Source: Lachnospiraceae bacterium (lineage in GTDB: Bacteria; Bacillota; Clostridia; Lachnospirales; Lachnospiraceae). Taken from it: 64,000 bases of DNA. Below the pieces are notes generated by a model that searched no databases, was not told the DNA's origin, and was given only the letters and a program-made list of their open reading frames with translations. Below, piece by piece: positions 24,525 to 33,920 of the stretch. Location of the stretch: assembly GCA_910574885.1 (NCBI GenBank), contig CAJTDD010000010.1:1-64000 (forward strand), given 5' to 3'. The position numbers and the translations under genes were made by a program. The number at the start of each line of letters is the position of its first letter. The stretch's first letter is position 1.

Positions 24525-24556
24525 AAAAAAACGGCGGAGGCATTCGCACTCCGCCG
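24525..24556 (-). terminator. Intrinsic terminator/attenuator between oppA and oppB
   Basis: On the minus strand a perfect 8-bp GC-rich stem CGGCGGAG/CTCCGCCG with a 9-nt loop is followed by seven Ts. It lies 12 bp after the oppA stop. No other good promoter was found before oppB, so partial read-through is likely. Confidence 0.88.
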
Positions 24557-24568
24557 TTGTCCTGACAA

Positions 24569-26167
24569 TTATTCTGAAACGGTTACATTCCAGTAAATTG
24601 GGAACCGCAGATAATCGTTTCCTTCTACATTGGCATTCATTGTAGTTACACCTGTATAATGGCCAAGAACGGTAGCTGCGCCATACTCATAAAGGAAGGT
24701 CTGCAGATCTTCCCATGCAGAAGCTGCCGCTTCATCTGACTCTGCCGAACGGATTGCCGCAATCCCTTCCGTTACCTCCGGGCGGTCCAGCCCTGCCCAG
24801 CCGCTGTCAAGAACGGAAAGCTGAATCGGCAGCATATTATAGCTGTTGCTTGTAATGAACATACTGAACTGCTTCGGGTCAGCGCGGTGCTCCATGAAGG
24901 TGCTGAAATCATAGCTCTCTACCTCGGCATTAAAGCCTGCCTGCTTTAACTGTTCCTGCACAACCAATGTTGCATTATACATCTCATCATAATCTGGTGT
25001 TGTAACAAGAATGATCGGCTCGTTGTTGTATCCGGCATCTTTGAGAAGCTTCTTGGCTTTGTCCGTATCCTGCTGATTGTAATACTCTTTACCGGCATCC
25101 GTCCCCCACTGGGCATCTGTTGGATCACACCAGCCCGCGTTCAGTTCGTAGAGGTTTGGGTCTCCATAACTTGCCAACAGGATGTCATCACAGTTCAATG
25201 CCGCCAGCGCCGCCTGCCTGATATCTTCGTTTGCCATGATACCTTCCGTGGTATTAAAGAAAAGATTCAACGTACCCCCGCGGTTTACATTCATCTCTAA
25301 CCCTGGTTCCTGAGATAATTCCTCGTACTGCTCAAGCGGAACCTCCTCAATGATATCATACTGCCCGTTCTTCACTCCGGCGATACGGGTTGATGTATCT
25401 GTAACCACTTCGTATGTAATCTTTTCCATTGATGCCTTTTTCTCTCCGGCAAGCCCGCTGCTCTCACCTTCTGACGGCTGATAGCCTTCATATTTTTCCA
25501 ATTCAATAAACTGGTCTTGTTTCCATTCGGCAACCTTATATGGGCCTGTCCCAATAAAATCGCTGATTCCTTCGTCGCTGGCCGCGTCAACTACTTCTTT
25601 AGGGTAGATAGCGGCAAACTGAATCGGGCTTGCGAGTACCATGATAATATCCGAAGACGCCTCATTTGCTTTCATGGATACCGTGTAATCGTCAACCTTC
25701 TCGAATACGGAGCCGCCAATCAATGTGTTCGCTTTTGCAGACAATTCAAGCCAGCGGTTCATGGAGGCGACAACATCATCTGCCGTCATTTCCTCTCCAT
25801 TATGGAATTTTACGCCCTCACGTAATTTGATTGTGTATACCATACCATCATCACTGACTTCATAAGACTCTGCGAGAACCGGCGTAGGCTCATAATCTCC
25901 ATTCATGGCAAACAGCGGCTCGTATACGTGGATTCCGATTCCGCCTACCACGTTTGAGTTCACAGACGGCGGGTCCAATGACGGCGGATTCGCTGCAATC
26001 GCAATTTTCAGTTCAGTTTTTCCGGCTCCGGCTTTTTCGCCGGAATCATTCGTCTCTGTTTTAGAACTATTAGAATTACCGGAATCTCCAGAATTACCGC
26101 ATCCAGCCAGTGCGAGCGTCATACACATAGCAAGCGCTGTAATGCGTGACATAGTTTTGAGTTTCAT
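24569..26167 (-). CDS. oppA: Peptide ABC importer substrate-binding lipoprotein OppA
   Basis: The product is 532 residues. The signal peptide ends in a lipobox L-A-G-C (Cys about 23), followed by a Ser/Asn/Gly-rich linker, then the SBP_bac_5 fold with the family signature around Y-T-I-K-L-R-E-G-V-K-F-H-N-G-E. It is anchored outside the membrane and delivers peptides to OppBC. It has a strong AGGAGG site 8 nt upstream. It is the first gene of the operon. Members of SBP_bac_5 also bind nickel or sugars, so the ligand is inferred from the operon. Confidence 0.92.
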   Translation of the reverse strand: MKLKTMSRITALAMCMTLALAGCGNSGDSGNSNSSKTETNDSGEKAGAGKTELKIAIAANPPSLDPPSVNSNVVGGIGIHVYEPLFAMNGDYEPTPVLAESYEVSDDGMVYTIKLREGVKFHNGEEMTADDVVASMNRWLELSAKANTLIGGSVFEKVDDYTVSMKANEASSDIIMVLASPIQFAAIYPKEVVDAASDEGISDFIGTGPYKVAEWKQDQFIELEKYEGYQPSEGESSGLAGEKKASMEKITYEVVTDTSTRIAGVKNGQYDIIEEVPLEQYEELSQEPGLEMNVNRGGTLNLFFNTTEGIMANEDIRQAALAALNCDDILLASYGDPNLYELNAGWCDPTDAQWGTDAGKEYYNQQDTDKAKKLLKDAGYNNEPIILVTTPDYDEMYNATLVVQEQLKQAGFNAEVESYDFSTFMEHRADPKQFSMFITSNSYNMLPIQLSVLDSGWAGLDRPEVTEGIAAIRSAESDEAAASAWEDLQTFLYEYGAATVLGHYTGVTTMNANVEGNDYLRFPIYWNVTVSE

Positions 26168-26313
26168 TCTTCATAACCTCCTGTTCTTTATAATACATAC
26201 TTTATTCTACACGTATATCTACATTTGGTCTAATTGATATATCCCATGAGTAAATTTCATTTATTTGTCATATTGATAAGTATTTTGACGAAAAGAGGGA
26301 TATACTGGCACGC

Positions 26314-26345
26314 AAAAACAGCAGGAGACTTTGGTATTCTCCTGC
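26314..26345 (-). terminator. Intrinsic terminator of the purine operon
   Basis: On the minus strand GCAGGAGA and TCTCCTGC form a perfect 8-bp stem with a 9-nt loop, followed by TGTTTTTG. It lies 15 bp after the purD stop and upstream of the oppA promoter region. Confidence 0.8.
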
Positions 26346-26359
26346 CGTTCCGTCATCCA

Positions 26360-27631
26360 TCACGCCTCATCAATCGCCTTCCCGATATCATGACGCATAT
26401 ATTTATTGTCAAATTTTACCCACTCCGTCGCCGCATACGCATTAGCTCTGGCTTCTTTCAGGTCTTTGCCTTTTGCCGTAACGCCAAGCACACGCCCGCC
26501 GTTGGTCACAATCTGCTCTCCCTCAAATTTCGTCCCCGCATGGAAACAGTAATATCCCTCTTGCTTCTTGAATTCCTCAAGCCCGGTAATCGGGAGCCCC
26601 TTGTCATAAGCCAACGGATAACCGTCGCTTGCAAGAACCACGCATACCACTGCATTGTCCTCGAACTCAAGGTCAATCTGGTCAAGCGTCCCGTCAATAC
26701 ATGCCTCCGCCACTTCGATGATATCATTCTTCATCCTCGGCAGGACGACCTGAGCCTCCGGGTCTCCGAACCTTGCATTATATTCCAGCACCTTAGGACC
26801 TTCCTCCGTCAGCATCAGCCCGAAGAAAATCACGCCCTTAAAGGGCCTTCCCTCTGCCTTCATCGCATCTACGGTTGCCTGATAAATATATTTGTTACAG
26901 AAATCTTCCACTTCTTCCGTATAGAACGGGCTTGGAGAAAATGTCCCCATCCCCCCGGTGTTAAGGCCTTTATCCCCATCTTTCGCACGCTTATGGTCCT
27001 GTGCAGAGGCCATAGTCTTGATGGTATTCCCATCCACGAAGGACAGCACGGACACCTCCCGCCCCGTCATGAATTCTTCGATTACCATCTCGTTTCCCGC
27101 ATCCCCGAACTTCTTGTCCAGCATGATGGTCCTAACGCCCTCCTTCGCTTCTTCCAGCGTGTTACAAATCAGGACGCCTTTTCCAAGAGCCAGCCCGTCA
27201 GCTTTCAGTACGATAGGGAATTTTGCCGTCTCAAGATATGCAAGCGCCTTATCTGCATCGGTAAAATTCTCGTATGCCGCCGTTGGAATCCCGTATTTTT
27301 TCATCAGGTCTTTGGAAAATGCTTTCGAGCCCTCCAAAACCGCCGCATTCTTCCTTGGGCCAAATGTACGGATTCCTGCCGCCTCTAACTCGTCTACCAG
27401 CCCGCCTACCAACGGGTCGTCCATGCCTACGATTACAAGCTCTACTTCCTTTTCCTTTGCAAACGCTACGATTTTATCAAATTCCATGGCGCCGATAGGA
27501 GCACATTCGGCATACTCCGCAATCCCGGCATTCCCAGGCGTACAGTAAATCTTATCTGCCTTCTCGCTCTTCGCCGCACAATAGGCAATCGCATGTTCCC
27601 TGCCGCCGCTGCCGACAATCAACACATTCAT
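26360..27631 (-). CDS. purD: Phosphoribosylamine--glycine ligase
   Basis: The product is 423 residues, the full family length. The N-terminus is V-L-I-V-G-S-G-G-R-E-H-A, the ATP-grasp part has L-K-A-D-G-L-A-L-G-K-G-V, and the GARS signature R-F-G-D-P-E-A-Q is present. It joins phosphoribosylamine and glycine (GAR synthesis, step 2 of purine synthesis). It has GGAGGG 9 nt upstream. It is last in the run purE-purM-purN-purD and ends in a terminator. Confidence 0.97.
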   Translation of the reverse strand: MNVLIVGSGGREHAIAYCAAKSEKADKIYCTPGNAGIAEYAECAPIGAMEFDKIVAFAKEKEVELVIVGMDDPLVGGLVDELEAAGIRTFGPRKNAAVLEGSKAFSKDLMKKYGIPTAAYENFTDADKALAYLETAKFPIVLKADGLALGKGVLICNTLEEAKEGVRTIMLDKKFGDAGNEMVIEEFMTGREVSVLSFVDGNTIKTMASAQDHKRAKDGDKGLNTGGMGTFSPSPFYTEEVEDFCNKYIYQATVDAMKAEGRPFKGVIFFGLMLTEEGPKVLEYNARFGDPEAQVVLPRMKNDIIEVAEACIDGTLDQIDLEFEDNAVVCVVLASDGYPLAYDKGLPITGLEEFKKQEGYYCFHAGTKFEGEQIVTNGGRVLGVTAKGKDLKEARANAYAATEWVKFDNKYMRHDIGKAIDEA

Positions 27632-27712
27632 CTTCTGATTCCCTCCATTTCTATATTCTTCACTCTATCTCTCCCGCTGAATTCATCTGCTCTGATTGGA
27701 TGTACACGATGG

Positions 27713-28339
27713 CTATGAAAGAACATAAGCCATCCCATCCCGGACTTCCACTTTCCCATTGGCAATCAAATCAATCGCCCGGGGCAGAATCTTCCACTCT
27801 GCCTGTTCCATCACACGCTTCTGTAAAACTTCCGGCGTGTCCCCTTGTTCCACCTCCACGGCCTTCTGGAGGATAATCGGTCCGGTATCCGTCCCTTCAT
27901 CCACAAAATGCACGGTAGCCCCCACTACCTTGACCCCCCGCGCCAAAGCCGCCTCGTGTACTTTCAGCCCATAGAACCCCTTCCCGCAGAAAGCGGGAAT
28001 CAGGGAAGGATGAATATTAATCATCCGTTCCCTGTATTTTTCAATCATAGCCGGGGGAATCACGACAAGGAAACCTGCCAGGACAATCAAATCCGGCCGG
28101 AACCCATCCACGGCATCCATAAATTTCTCATTGAATTCCTCCCGGGACGAATAATCCTTAGGAGAGACACACAGGTTTGCAATCCCATGTTTTTCTGCCC
28201 GCTCCAAAGCATAAGCGTTCTTATTGTTGCTGATGACTCCCGCAATCCGGGTATTCGTAACCACACCGCTATCCACAGCATCTATGATCGCCTGGAGGTT
28301 CGTTCCGCCTCCTGATACAAGTACCAATACTTCTAGCAT
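27713..28339 (-). CDS. purN: Phosphoribosylglycinamide formyltransferase
   Basis: The product is 208 residues. It has the formyl-transferase start [13 protein letters not shown] and the active-site signature H-P-S-L-I-P-A-F ... [16 protein letters not shown]. It uses 10-formyl-tetrahydrofolate to formylate GAR. The start overlaps the purM stop by 7 bp, with AAGGGAG inside purM. An 81-bp gap follows before purD. Confidence 0.97.
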   Translation of the reverse strand: MLEVLVLVSGGGTNLQAIIDAVDSGVVTNTRIAGVISNNKNAYALERAEKHGIANLCVSPKDYSSREEFNEKFMDAVDGFRPDLIVLAGFLVVIPPAMIEKYRERMINIHPSLIPAFCGKGFYGLKVHEAALARGVKVVGATVHFVDEGTDTGPIILQKAVEVEQGDTPEVLQKRVMEQAEWKILPRAIDLIANGKVEVRDGMAYVLS

Positions 28340-29358
28340 AACGCAACTCCCTTATCTCCTTGCTCAATACGCCCTACAACATACGCCTGCTCGCCTGCCG
28401 CCTTAATTGCCGCCATGGTTTGCTCCACGTCGGCGGCATCTACGGCAACCACCATCCCGAGTCCCATGTTAAACGTGTTGTACATCATCTCTTCCGCAAT
28501 CTCGCCCTTCTTTGCCAGAAGCTTGAAAATTGCAGGTACTTCATAGCTGTCCTTCTCAACGACTGCCCTTACGCCCTCCGGCAGCATCCTTGGAATATTT
28601 TCATAGAAACCGCCGCCTGTAATATGGCTGCATCCCTTGACCTTCACGCCGCTGTCCTTTATTGCCTTTAACGCTTTCACGTAGATTCTCGTAGGCTCAA
28701 GGAGGGCCTCGCCTAAGGTTCTGCCTAATTCCTCATAATATGTATCCAGTGATTCCTTTGACATCTCAAATACCTTACGGACAAGAGAGAATCCGTTACT
28801 GTGGACGCCGCTTGACGCCAAGCCCACCAACACGTCTCCCGGTCTTATATTTTCACCGTTAATAATCTCCTTCTTGTCCGCCACACCAACGGCGAATCCG
28901 GCAAGGTCGTATTCTTCCTCCGGCATAAGCCCTGGATGTTCCGCAGTCTCACCACCCACCAGAGCGCAGCCGGACTGCTTGCAGCCTTCCGCCACGCCGC
29001 TTACGATTGACGCAATCTTCTCGGGATAATTCTTTCCGCATGCAATATAATCTAAGAAGAATAACGGCTCGCCTCCCGAACATGCAATATCGTTTACACA
29101 CATTGCCACCGCATCAATCCCGATGGTATCGTGCTTATCCATAATAAACGCAAGTTTCACCTTCGTCCCGCATCCGTCCGTCCCCGACAGAAGTACTGGC
29201 TCGTCCATCTTCTTGATTCCGCTCAAATCAAATGCACCTGCAAATCCACCAAGACCGCCTAACACTTCGGGGCGCATCGTTTCCTTTACATGCTTCTTCA
29301 TTAATTCCACTGACTTGTAACCAGCTTCAATATCCACTCCCGCGTTCTTGTAATCCAT
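28333..29358 (-). CDS. purM: Phosphoribosylformylglycinamidine cyclo-ligase (AIR synthetase)
   Basis: The product is 341 residues. It begins [12 protein letters not shown], has the glycine-rich A-I-R-S motif [12 protein letters not shown] and the PurM N- and C-terminal domains. It makes aminoimidazole ribotide from FGAM. It has an AAGGAGAGG site 6 nt upstream and is coupled to purN by a 7-bp overlap. Confidence 0.97.
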   Translation of the reverse strand: MDYKNAGVDIEAGYKSVELMKKHVKETMRPEVLGGLGGFAGAFDLSGIKKMDEPVLLSGTDGCGTKVKLAFIMDKHDTIGIDAVAMCVNDIACSGGEPLFFLDYIACGKNYPEKIASIVSGVAEGCKQSGCALVGGETAEHPGLMPEEEYDLAGFAVGVADKKEIINGENIRPGDVLVGLASSGVHSNGFSLVRKVFEMSKESLDTYYEELGRTLGEALLEPTRIYVKALKAIKDSGVKVKGCSHITGGGFYENIPRMLPEGVRAVVEKDSYEVPAIFKLLAKKGEIAEEMMYNTFNMGLGMVVAVDAADVEQTMAAIKAAGEQAYVVGRIEQGDKGVALC

Positions 29359-29424
29359 ATCCGCCTCTCCTTTTTCCTGACTGTATCATACTTCTGAAAT
29401 AAACTTTGTCCCACAAACCACAGG

Positions 29425-29931
29425 TTATCCTAAATACGCTTCATACCCGATCTCGTCTAACTTCGCCGCTTTTGCCTGAACCGTCTCCTTCATCTCTCTG
29501 GAATAATCCTTCAGCCGATTCAGCAATTCTTCATCAGACGTCGCAAGAATCTTCGCCGCCAAAATCGCCGCGTTCATACCTCCGTCAATGGCCACCGTCG
29601 CCACGGGGATTCCCGGAGGCATCTGAACGATGGAAAACAATGCGTCTTCCCCTCCAAGGTTCTTTCCGGACATCGGAACACCCACCACCGGCATCGGGAA
29701 CAATGCCGCACACATCCCCGGCAGATGCGCCGCCATACCCGCGCCTGCGATAATCACCTTCATCCCTTTTCCTTCCGCCGCTTTCGCCCACTCAAAAAAT
29801 ACGTCCGGCTCACGGTGTGCTGAGATGATGGTCATCTCATAATCAACCCCCAATTTTTCCAACATCGCCGCAGCTTTGCTCATGACCTTTAAGTCTGAGT
29901 CGCTGCCCATTACAATTCCTACTCCTGGCAT
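29425..29931 (-). CDS. purE: N5-carboxyaminoimidazole ribonucleotide mutase, class I PurE
   Basis: The product is 168 residues. It has the PurE start V-G-I-V-M-G-S-D-S-D-L, the H-R-E-P segment (as S-A-H-R-E-P-D) and the G-A-G-M-A-A-H-L-P-G-M loop of class I enzymes. It moves the carboxyl group of N5-CAIR to give CAIR. No purK is in the window. It is the first of the pur genes here. No purine riboswitch or clear promoter was recognised in the 63-bp gap upstream. Confidence 0.95.
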   Translation of the reverse strand: MPGVGIVMGSDSDLKVMSKAAAMLEKLGVDYEMTIISAHREPDVFFEWAKAAEGKGMKVIIAGAGMAAHLPGMCAALFPMPVVGVPMSGKNLGGEDALFSIVQMPPGIPVATVAIDGGMNAAILAAKILATSDEELLNRLKDYSREMKETVQAKAAKLDEIGYEAYLG

Positions 29932-29994
29932 ATCCTTTTCATCCTTTCTCTAAATTAAAATCCGCGTCCATTACTGTTTACATACTTTTACTTA

Positions 29995-32028
29995 CTATTG
30001 AAACGGCTCGTTCAGAATCTCAGTACCTTCTAGCACAAACCTTCCGTCTTCAAGAAGAACAATCTCACGCCCATCCCTGGTGACTACGGCAATCCGCTTC
30101 AATTCCTCATAAGGAATCGTGATGTCTGTATGGCACTGGTAGTAGGCTTTCGACACATCCTCTTTGCGCAGGATGGAAACCGAATTATCCTTCGCCACAA
30201 TCTCCTTCCCATCCGGGTTATACACCCTGACATCCTCGCTCCAACTATAGCAGGTATCCCCCACTGCAAAATGAGGGCCCATCTTCTCGGCAATCAATAT
30301 TGTCAGCTTGTCCTCAATCCCGTATTTCTTCGCCGCCACATAAGCCGTGGTGTTTGTGCCGATCGCGAACTCACCCAGAGCCAAGGTCGGATGCTTATGA
30401 AGGATATTTTCGTAGATATACTCCTTGTTCTTGTCTTCCTCATCAAAATTACCGCATCGGTAATCCTTTATCATCCCGTCGGCAAATGTGATCTCAAGAT
30501 CCCGATATTGCAGTTCATTCAGATAAACCTTGCTGACATGCAGAACCCCGTTGGTCCCCTCAAGTACCGGAGACGTGAATACTTCGCCCACAGGAATATT
30601 CACATCCGCCACACAATTTTCAAATGCAGTCTCTTTTTCGGGATTTTTCAGCTCATGTATCATGACCTTTAAGTCCGTCCGGTTGCCGTTCCCGCCGAGA
30701 ATATGGACGTATTCCCCCTGGTCAAGCACATCAATGATTGTCTGCTGCACCTTCCCGTAAGTCTTGGCGTCCAGCGTATTAATGCGTATAATCTCGTCAA
30801 AAATCTCCTCATACTGTTCCCCAATCTCAGGCACCGGATAGGAGATAATCGTAAAACTTCGTTCATCCCCGGGGATATACTGATCCGTAATCTGGCTCTG
30901 CCGGCTGGAAAGCTGAAGCATAAGCTCCTCCTGTTTCTTGGTGAGCTTTATCACTTCGTCTTTCTGTTCCGGGCTAAAGGGCTCCTCGCCGAACATCTCA
31001 ATACATGCCGGCCCTGCGTATTTGCACGCCATATCCTTATAATGCTCGTAGGTCGTCTGTATGACTTCTAGTTTCCGCTCCATGAACTTCTTGTCCAAAA
31101 ACAAAGCCTGGTCGTTCCGATGGTCGTACTCATACTGCTTATTGGCAACCGCGCCGTAATATCCCGTCTTCAAATGTCCCTGTTTTGTAAGGACACTGAC
31201 TCCGGAACGGTAAAGCACAGGTTTTAATCCCATCTCCCCGAAGTTTTGGATTGCCTGCCTGAGCACACGCTCGAACCCAAGCACATAGCGGATTTCTACC
31301 ACTTCCTTCTTCGACAGGTCTTTTCCCGTATTGACGAATCCCTCCCGGTAGCCTTCCGTGTAAACGTCTGCCATCTTCCGGATGGTATCCTCCGGAAGCT
31401 CCCTGAGATGCTTTGCGGTACGCAACTCATTCTCACTGATATATTCCCCGAACTGATACAGGTAACGCAAGTCGTCCAAATCGCAGTTCATAACGATGTC
31501 CACGGCAAAGGATTCTGCCGGGTCAATCAGTGCGCGGACCTTGTCCGCCGCAAAAACATCACAGTAATCGCTGGCATACCAATAAATACAGTCCCGAATC
31601 CTGCCAATCTCCGGTTTTCCCTCCTCGAACTGGTTATAAATCTCAATCAGAAGTTCAAACAGAATATCCAGATATTCTGTTTTCTGCTCAAATACGTATG
31701 CAATGCTCCCTCGAAGTTCCGTATAGAGGAAACTCAAAATCTGCCCGTACTCCTCGCCGAACTCCCTGACGGCGTAAGCCGGATTCGCAAAACTTGACCC
31801 GTATGCTTCCGGCAGAATATCCTGATACAGACGGTGATTCCACCTTTCAAGCTCCCCAAGCTCCAAATTCCCGTATTGTCCGTCTTCGACCAACGTCTTG
31901 ACCTCATCAATCATCAATACAAACTCCGCCATCTTCCGGAAAAACTCCCGAAACGAGGCTTCTACCGTATCCTCATCCTTCATCTCACGGATTCTTCCGA
32001 CAGCCAATCCGTATCTTTCGTCTATCAT
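29995..32028 (-). CDS. M29-type aminopeptidase with long N-terminal extension
   Basis: The product is 677 residues. The C-terminal half matches thermophilic (M29) aminopeptidases: N-I-P-V-G-E-V-F-T-S-P-V (metal-binding Glu), a substrate loop G-E-F-A-I-G-T-N-T and A-E-K-M-G-P-H-F-A-V-G-D (His and Asp ligands). Ordinary M29 enzymes have about 370-410 residues, so about 270-300 N-terminal residues are extra and of unknown role; they look helical and soluble. No signal peptide, so cytoplasmic. It would release N-terminal residues from peptides, perhaps those brought in by Opp. The start has GGAGG 8 nt upstream. Confidence 0.8.
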   Translation of the reverse strand: MIDERYGLAVGRIREMKDEDTVEASFREFFRKMAEFVLMIDEVKTLVEDGQYGNLELGELERWNHRLYQDILPEAYGSSFANPAYAVREFGEEYGQILSFLYTELRGSIAYVFEQKTEYLDILFELLIEIYNQFEEGKPEIGRIRDCIYWYASDYCDVFAADKVRALIDPAESFAVDIVMNCDLDDLRYLYQFGEYISENELRTAKHLRELPEDTIRKMADVYTEGYREGFVNTGKDLSKKEVVEIRYVLGFERVLRQAIQNFGEMGLKPVLYRSGVSVLTKQGHLKTGYYGAVANKQYEYDHRNDQALFLDKKFMERKLEVIQTTYEHYKDMACKYAGPACIEMFGEEPFSPEQKDEVIKLTKKQEELMLQLSSRQSQITDQYIPGDERSFTIISYPVPEIGEQYEEIFDEIIRINTLDAKTYGKVQQTIIDVLDQGEYVHILGGNGNRTDLKVMIHELKNPEKETAFENCVADVNIPVGEVFTSPVLEGTNGVLHVSKVYLNELQYRDLEITFADGMIKDYRCGNFDEEDKNKEYIYENILHKHPTLALGEFAIGTNTTAYVAAKKYGIEDKLTILIAEKMGPHFAVGDTCYSWSEDVRVYNPDGKEIVAKDNSVSILRKEDVSKAYYQCHTDITIPYEELKRIAVVTRDGREIVLLEDGRFVLEGTEILNEPFQ

Positions 32029-32118
32029 CCCACGAACCTCCTTCTCACATTTTTGTCAACCTATTATCTATTTATTTCGCCCTGACTCCTTTTTTCTGCC
32101 GCCGTCTAAGAGCGCCGC

Positions 32119-32511
32119 CTACCGTACGAATCCCCGGATAAAAATTGCCACAAGACCCAACAGCACAGCCATATTAATTCCAATCCCTATCTTACAGGTT
32201 ATGTAATTCTTCTCTCTTTCCTTCATTCCCCGGTTTCCAAGCCATGTTCCGATTCCCGCAAGCGCAATCGTCCCGAGGCCTACGAACCCAAGCAGCATGC
32301 CAATCTCGCCCTTCTCACGGTAGGAGATGGAAACCATCAAAAACAACAGAAGAAGAACGACAAAAGCATAGCAGCAGGAATAGATTCCCTTCCTCGCATG
32401 GCGTGGCTTTGCCTGCCCGTACTTCGTGATTCTTTTCCGCTGCTTCTCTCTGGCTTTCGCCAGCGCTTTTGCCCTATCTTCTTCTGTAACGATCTTTTTT
32501 CCTATTAACAT
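32119..32511 (-). CDS. Small membrane protein of unknown function
   Basis: The product is 130 residues. A basic N-terminus (about 1-40, many Lys/Arg and K-A-R-E-K-Q-R-K-R) is followed by three hydrophobic segments (about 43-62, 72-88 and 105-125). It may belong to the DUF6142 group, but this is from memory of its size and pattern and not certain. The start at 32511 has AAGGAG 5 nt upstream and lies inside the end of the VanZ gene (38-bp overlap). It ends the run pyrE, 50-residue protein, VanZ, this gene. Confidence 0.65.
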   Translation of the reverse strand: MLIGKKIVTEEDRAKALAKAREKQRKRITKYGQAKPRHARKGIYSCCYAFVVLLLLFLMVSISYREKGEIGMLLGFVGLGTIALAGIGTWLGNRGMKEREKNYITCKIGIGINMAVLLGLVAIFIRGFVR

Positions 32512-32962
32512 ATCTTCTCCTTACTGCCGCACAGACCACGAACATGACGTAGCCGGCAAGCCCTCCTATGGTATTCAGCAGAAGGTCATCCACGTCGAAG
32601 CTGCCTACCTTCGTAATCAGCTGAAACGTCTCCACACACAGGCTCAGCCCAAAACTATAGAAAACTGTGGAAAAGAAACTCCTGTACTTGCTTGCCATAG
32701 GCATAAAGAAGCCAAACGGCATAAAGATAATTACATTTCCAAATAAATTCGTGAACATGGCGAACATCCCGACCTTATCCCGATAGTTCCAGAACCTCTT
32801 AATCTCCTTAAAAAGCACGAGATTATAGTGGTAGTCCTCCATCTCTCCCGTCCGTCCGTACCAGTCTGAAAATATTAGGAAATAGATAATGAATGCAATA
32901 TACAATACAAATAATATTTTCCCGAAAAAACGGATTCTTCGATTACGCTGGTTCCGGCTCAA
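32474..32962 (-). CDS. VanZ-family membrane protein
   Basis: The product is 162 residues. It has four membrane helices and the VanZ pattern: N-L-F-G-N-V-I-I-F-M-P-F-G-F in the second helix, then F-G-L-S-L-C-V-E-T-F-Q-L-I and D-V-D-D-L-L-L-N-T-I-G-G. VanZ proteins can raise teicoplanin or lipoglycopeptide tolerance; most family members have no proven role. The only fitting start is a TTG at 32962, which overlaps the stop of the small gene upstream by 3 bp, so it seems to depend on coupled translation. Confidence 0.85.
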   Translation of the reverse strand: MSRNQRNRRIRFFGKILFVLYIAFIIYFLIFSDWYGRTGEMEDYHYNLVLFKEIKRFWNYRDKVGMFAMFTNLFGNVIIFMPFGFFMPMASKYRSFFSTVFYSFGLSLCVETFQLITKVGSFDVDDLLLNTIGGLAGYVMFVVCAAVRRRYVNRKKDRYRRR

Positions 32963-33111
32963 AAAGTAAGCCCCCGCTTCTCCTTCATCAGGCGTGCGCC
33001 GCCCACGATTGTAATGACTCCTGCCGTAACTCCTACGACTGCCACGATGATACCCACCACGATACTTGATATTCCGGCAAAATTCATCGCCTTATATGCC
33101 TTTTCATTCAT
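32959..33111 (-). CDS. 50-residue single-helix membrane protein
   Basis: This small gene gives 50 residues from an ATG at 33111 with AGGAGGGG 6 nt upstream, one of the best sites in the window. The product has a short basic/acidic N-terminus (MNEKAYKAM), one or two adjacent hydrophobic stretches (about 11-39) rich in Val, Ile and Gly, and a basic tail ending K-R-G-L-T-F. Similar short proteins occur in other Lachnospiraceae. The function is not known. Its TGA overlaps the TTG start of VanZ, so both are probably made together. Confidence 0.8.
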   Translation of the reverse strand: MNEKAYKAMNFAGISSIVVGIIVAVVGVTAGVITIVGGARLMKEKRGLTF

Positions 33112-33136
33112 AGATTTCCCCTCCTGCATGTACCGC

Positions 33137-33814
33137 CTATCTTACGCCATATGTTTTATAATATGCGTCGATTGCTGTTTTTAATGTATCATCGATCATA
33201 ATTCTTCCCTGACATTCTCGGTTATAGAGATATTCTACTACCTCGTCCATGGACACGATTGCCCTTGCCGGGAAACCATACAAATCCGTAATCTCATCCA
33301 GCGCGCACTTTTCGCCGCCCTTGCCGACTTCCATACGGTTTAAGGATACCATCAATCCCTTTATTTCTATGCTGCCCTGAGCCTTCAAAATCGGAAATGT
33401 CTCTTCAATAGACTTGCCGGATGTGGTCACATCCTCAATGATTACGACTCTGTCCCCGTCCTGTAACTTACTTCCAAGAAGAATGCCGGTGTCCCCGTGA
33501 TCCTTTACTTCCTTGCGGTTGGAACAATAGCGGATGTCCTTGCCGTATAATTCACTGATTGCCATCGTCGCTGCCACGCTTAATGGAATTCCTTTGTATG
33601 CAGGTCCGAACAGCACGTCAAAATCAAGACCGTAATTGTCATGAATTGCCTTCGCATAATATTCCCCCAGCCTGCGAAGCTGTGTGCCGGTTACGTATGC
33701 GCCGGCGTTCATGAAGAATGGAGACTTCCTTCCGCTCTTTAAAGTAAATTCACCAAATTTTAATACATCGGATTCTACCATAAATTCTATGAATTCCTGC
33801 TTGTATTGTTCCAT
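33137..33814 (-). CDS. pyrE: Orotate phosphoribosyltransferase
   Basis: The product is 225 residues. It has F-T-L-K-S-G-R-K-S-P-F-F near the N-terminus and the PRPP-binding motif V-V-I-I-E-D-V-T-T-S-G-K-S. It makes OMP from orotate and PRPP in pyrimidine synthesis. Other pyr genes are not in the window. It has AGGAGG 9 nt upstream and its own consensus-like promoter at 33868-33896, so it can be expressed apart from the salvage genes upstream. The small membrane-protein genes follow within 25 bp. Confidence 0.96.
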   Translation of the reverse strand: MEQYKQEFIEFMVESDVLKFGEFTLKSGRKSPFFMNAGAYVTGTQLRRLGEYYAKAIHDNYGLDFDVLFGPAYKGIPLSVAATMAISELYGKDIRYCSNRKEVKDHGDTGILLGSKLQDGDRVVIIEDVTTSGKSIEETFPILKAQGSIEIKGLMVSLNRMEVGKGGEKCALDEITDLYGFPARAIVSMDEVVEYLYNRECQGRIMIDDTLKTAIDAYYKTYGVR

Positions 33815-33867
33815 ATTATGAAAACCTCCTTTATCTGCCGACTTTGCAGCCCTTTTTCACTCTCTTG

Positions 33868-33896
33868 ATTTTAACATAACTCCTGTCTATTTTCAA
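33868..33896 (-). promoter_or_regulatory. Promoter of pyrE
   Basis: On the minus strand: -35 TTGAAA (33891-33896), 17-bp spacer, -10 TAAAAT (33868-33873). The leader would be about 50 nt. No PyrR attenuator hairpin was seen in it. Confidence 0.75.
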
Positions 33897-33920
33897 TTCA
33901 CCCCATCAAATAATTTGAAT

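Noticed and set aside
26234-27388. 384-codon plus-strand open frame
   Set aside because: It lies antisense to purD over most of its length, has no ribosome site and no recognisable domain. It is a shadow of the purD codon pattern.
29932-29994. Purine riboswitch upstream of purE
   Set aside because: The gap is only 63 bp and lacks the conserved purine aptamer junction sequences and a suitable terminator stem.
31246-31797. 183-codon plus-strand open frame
   Set aside because: It is antisense to the M29 aminopeptidase gene with no supporting signal.
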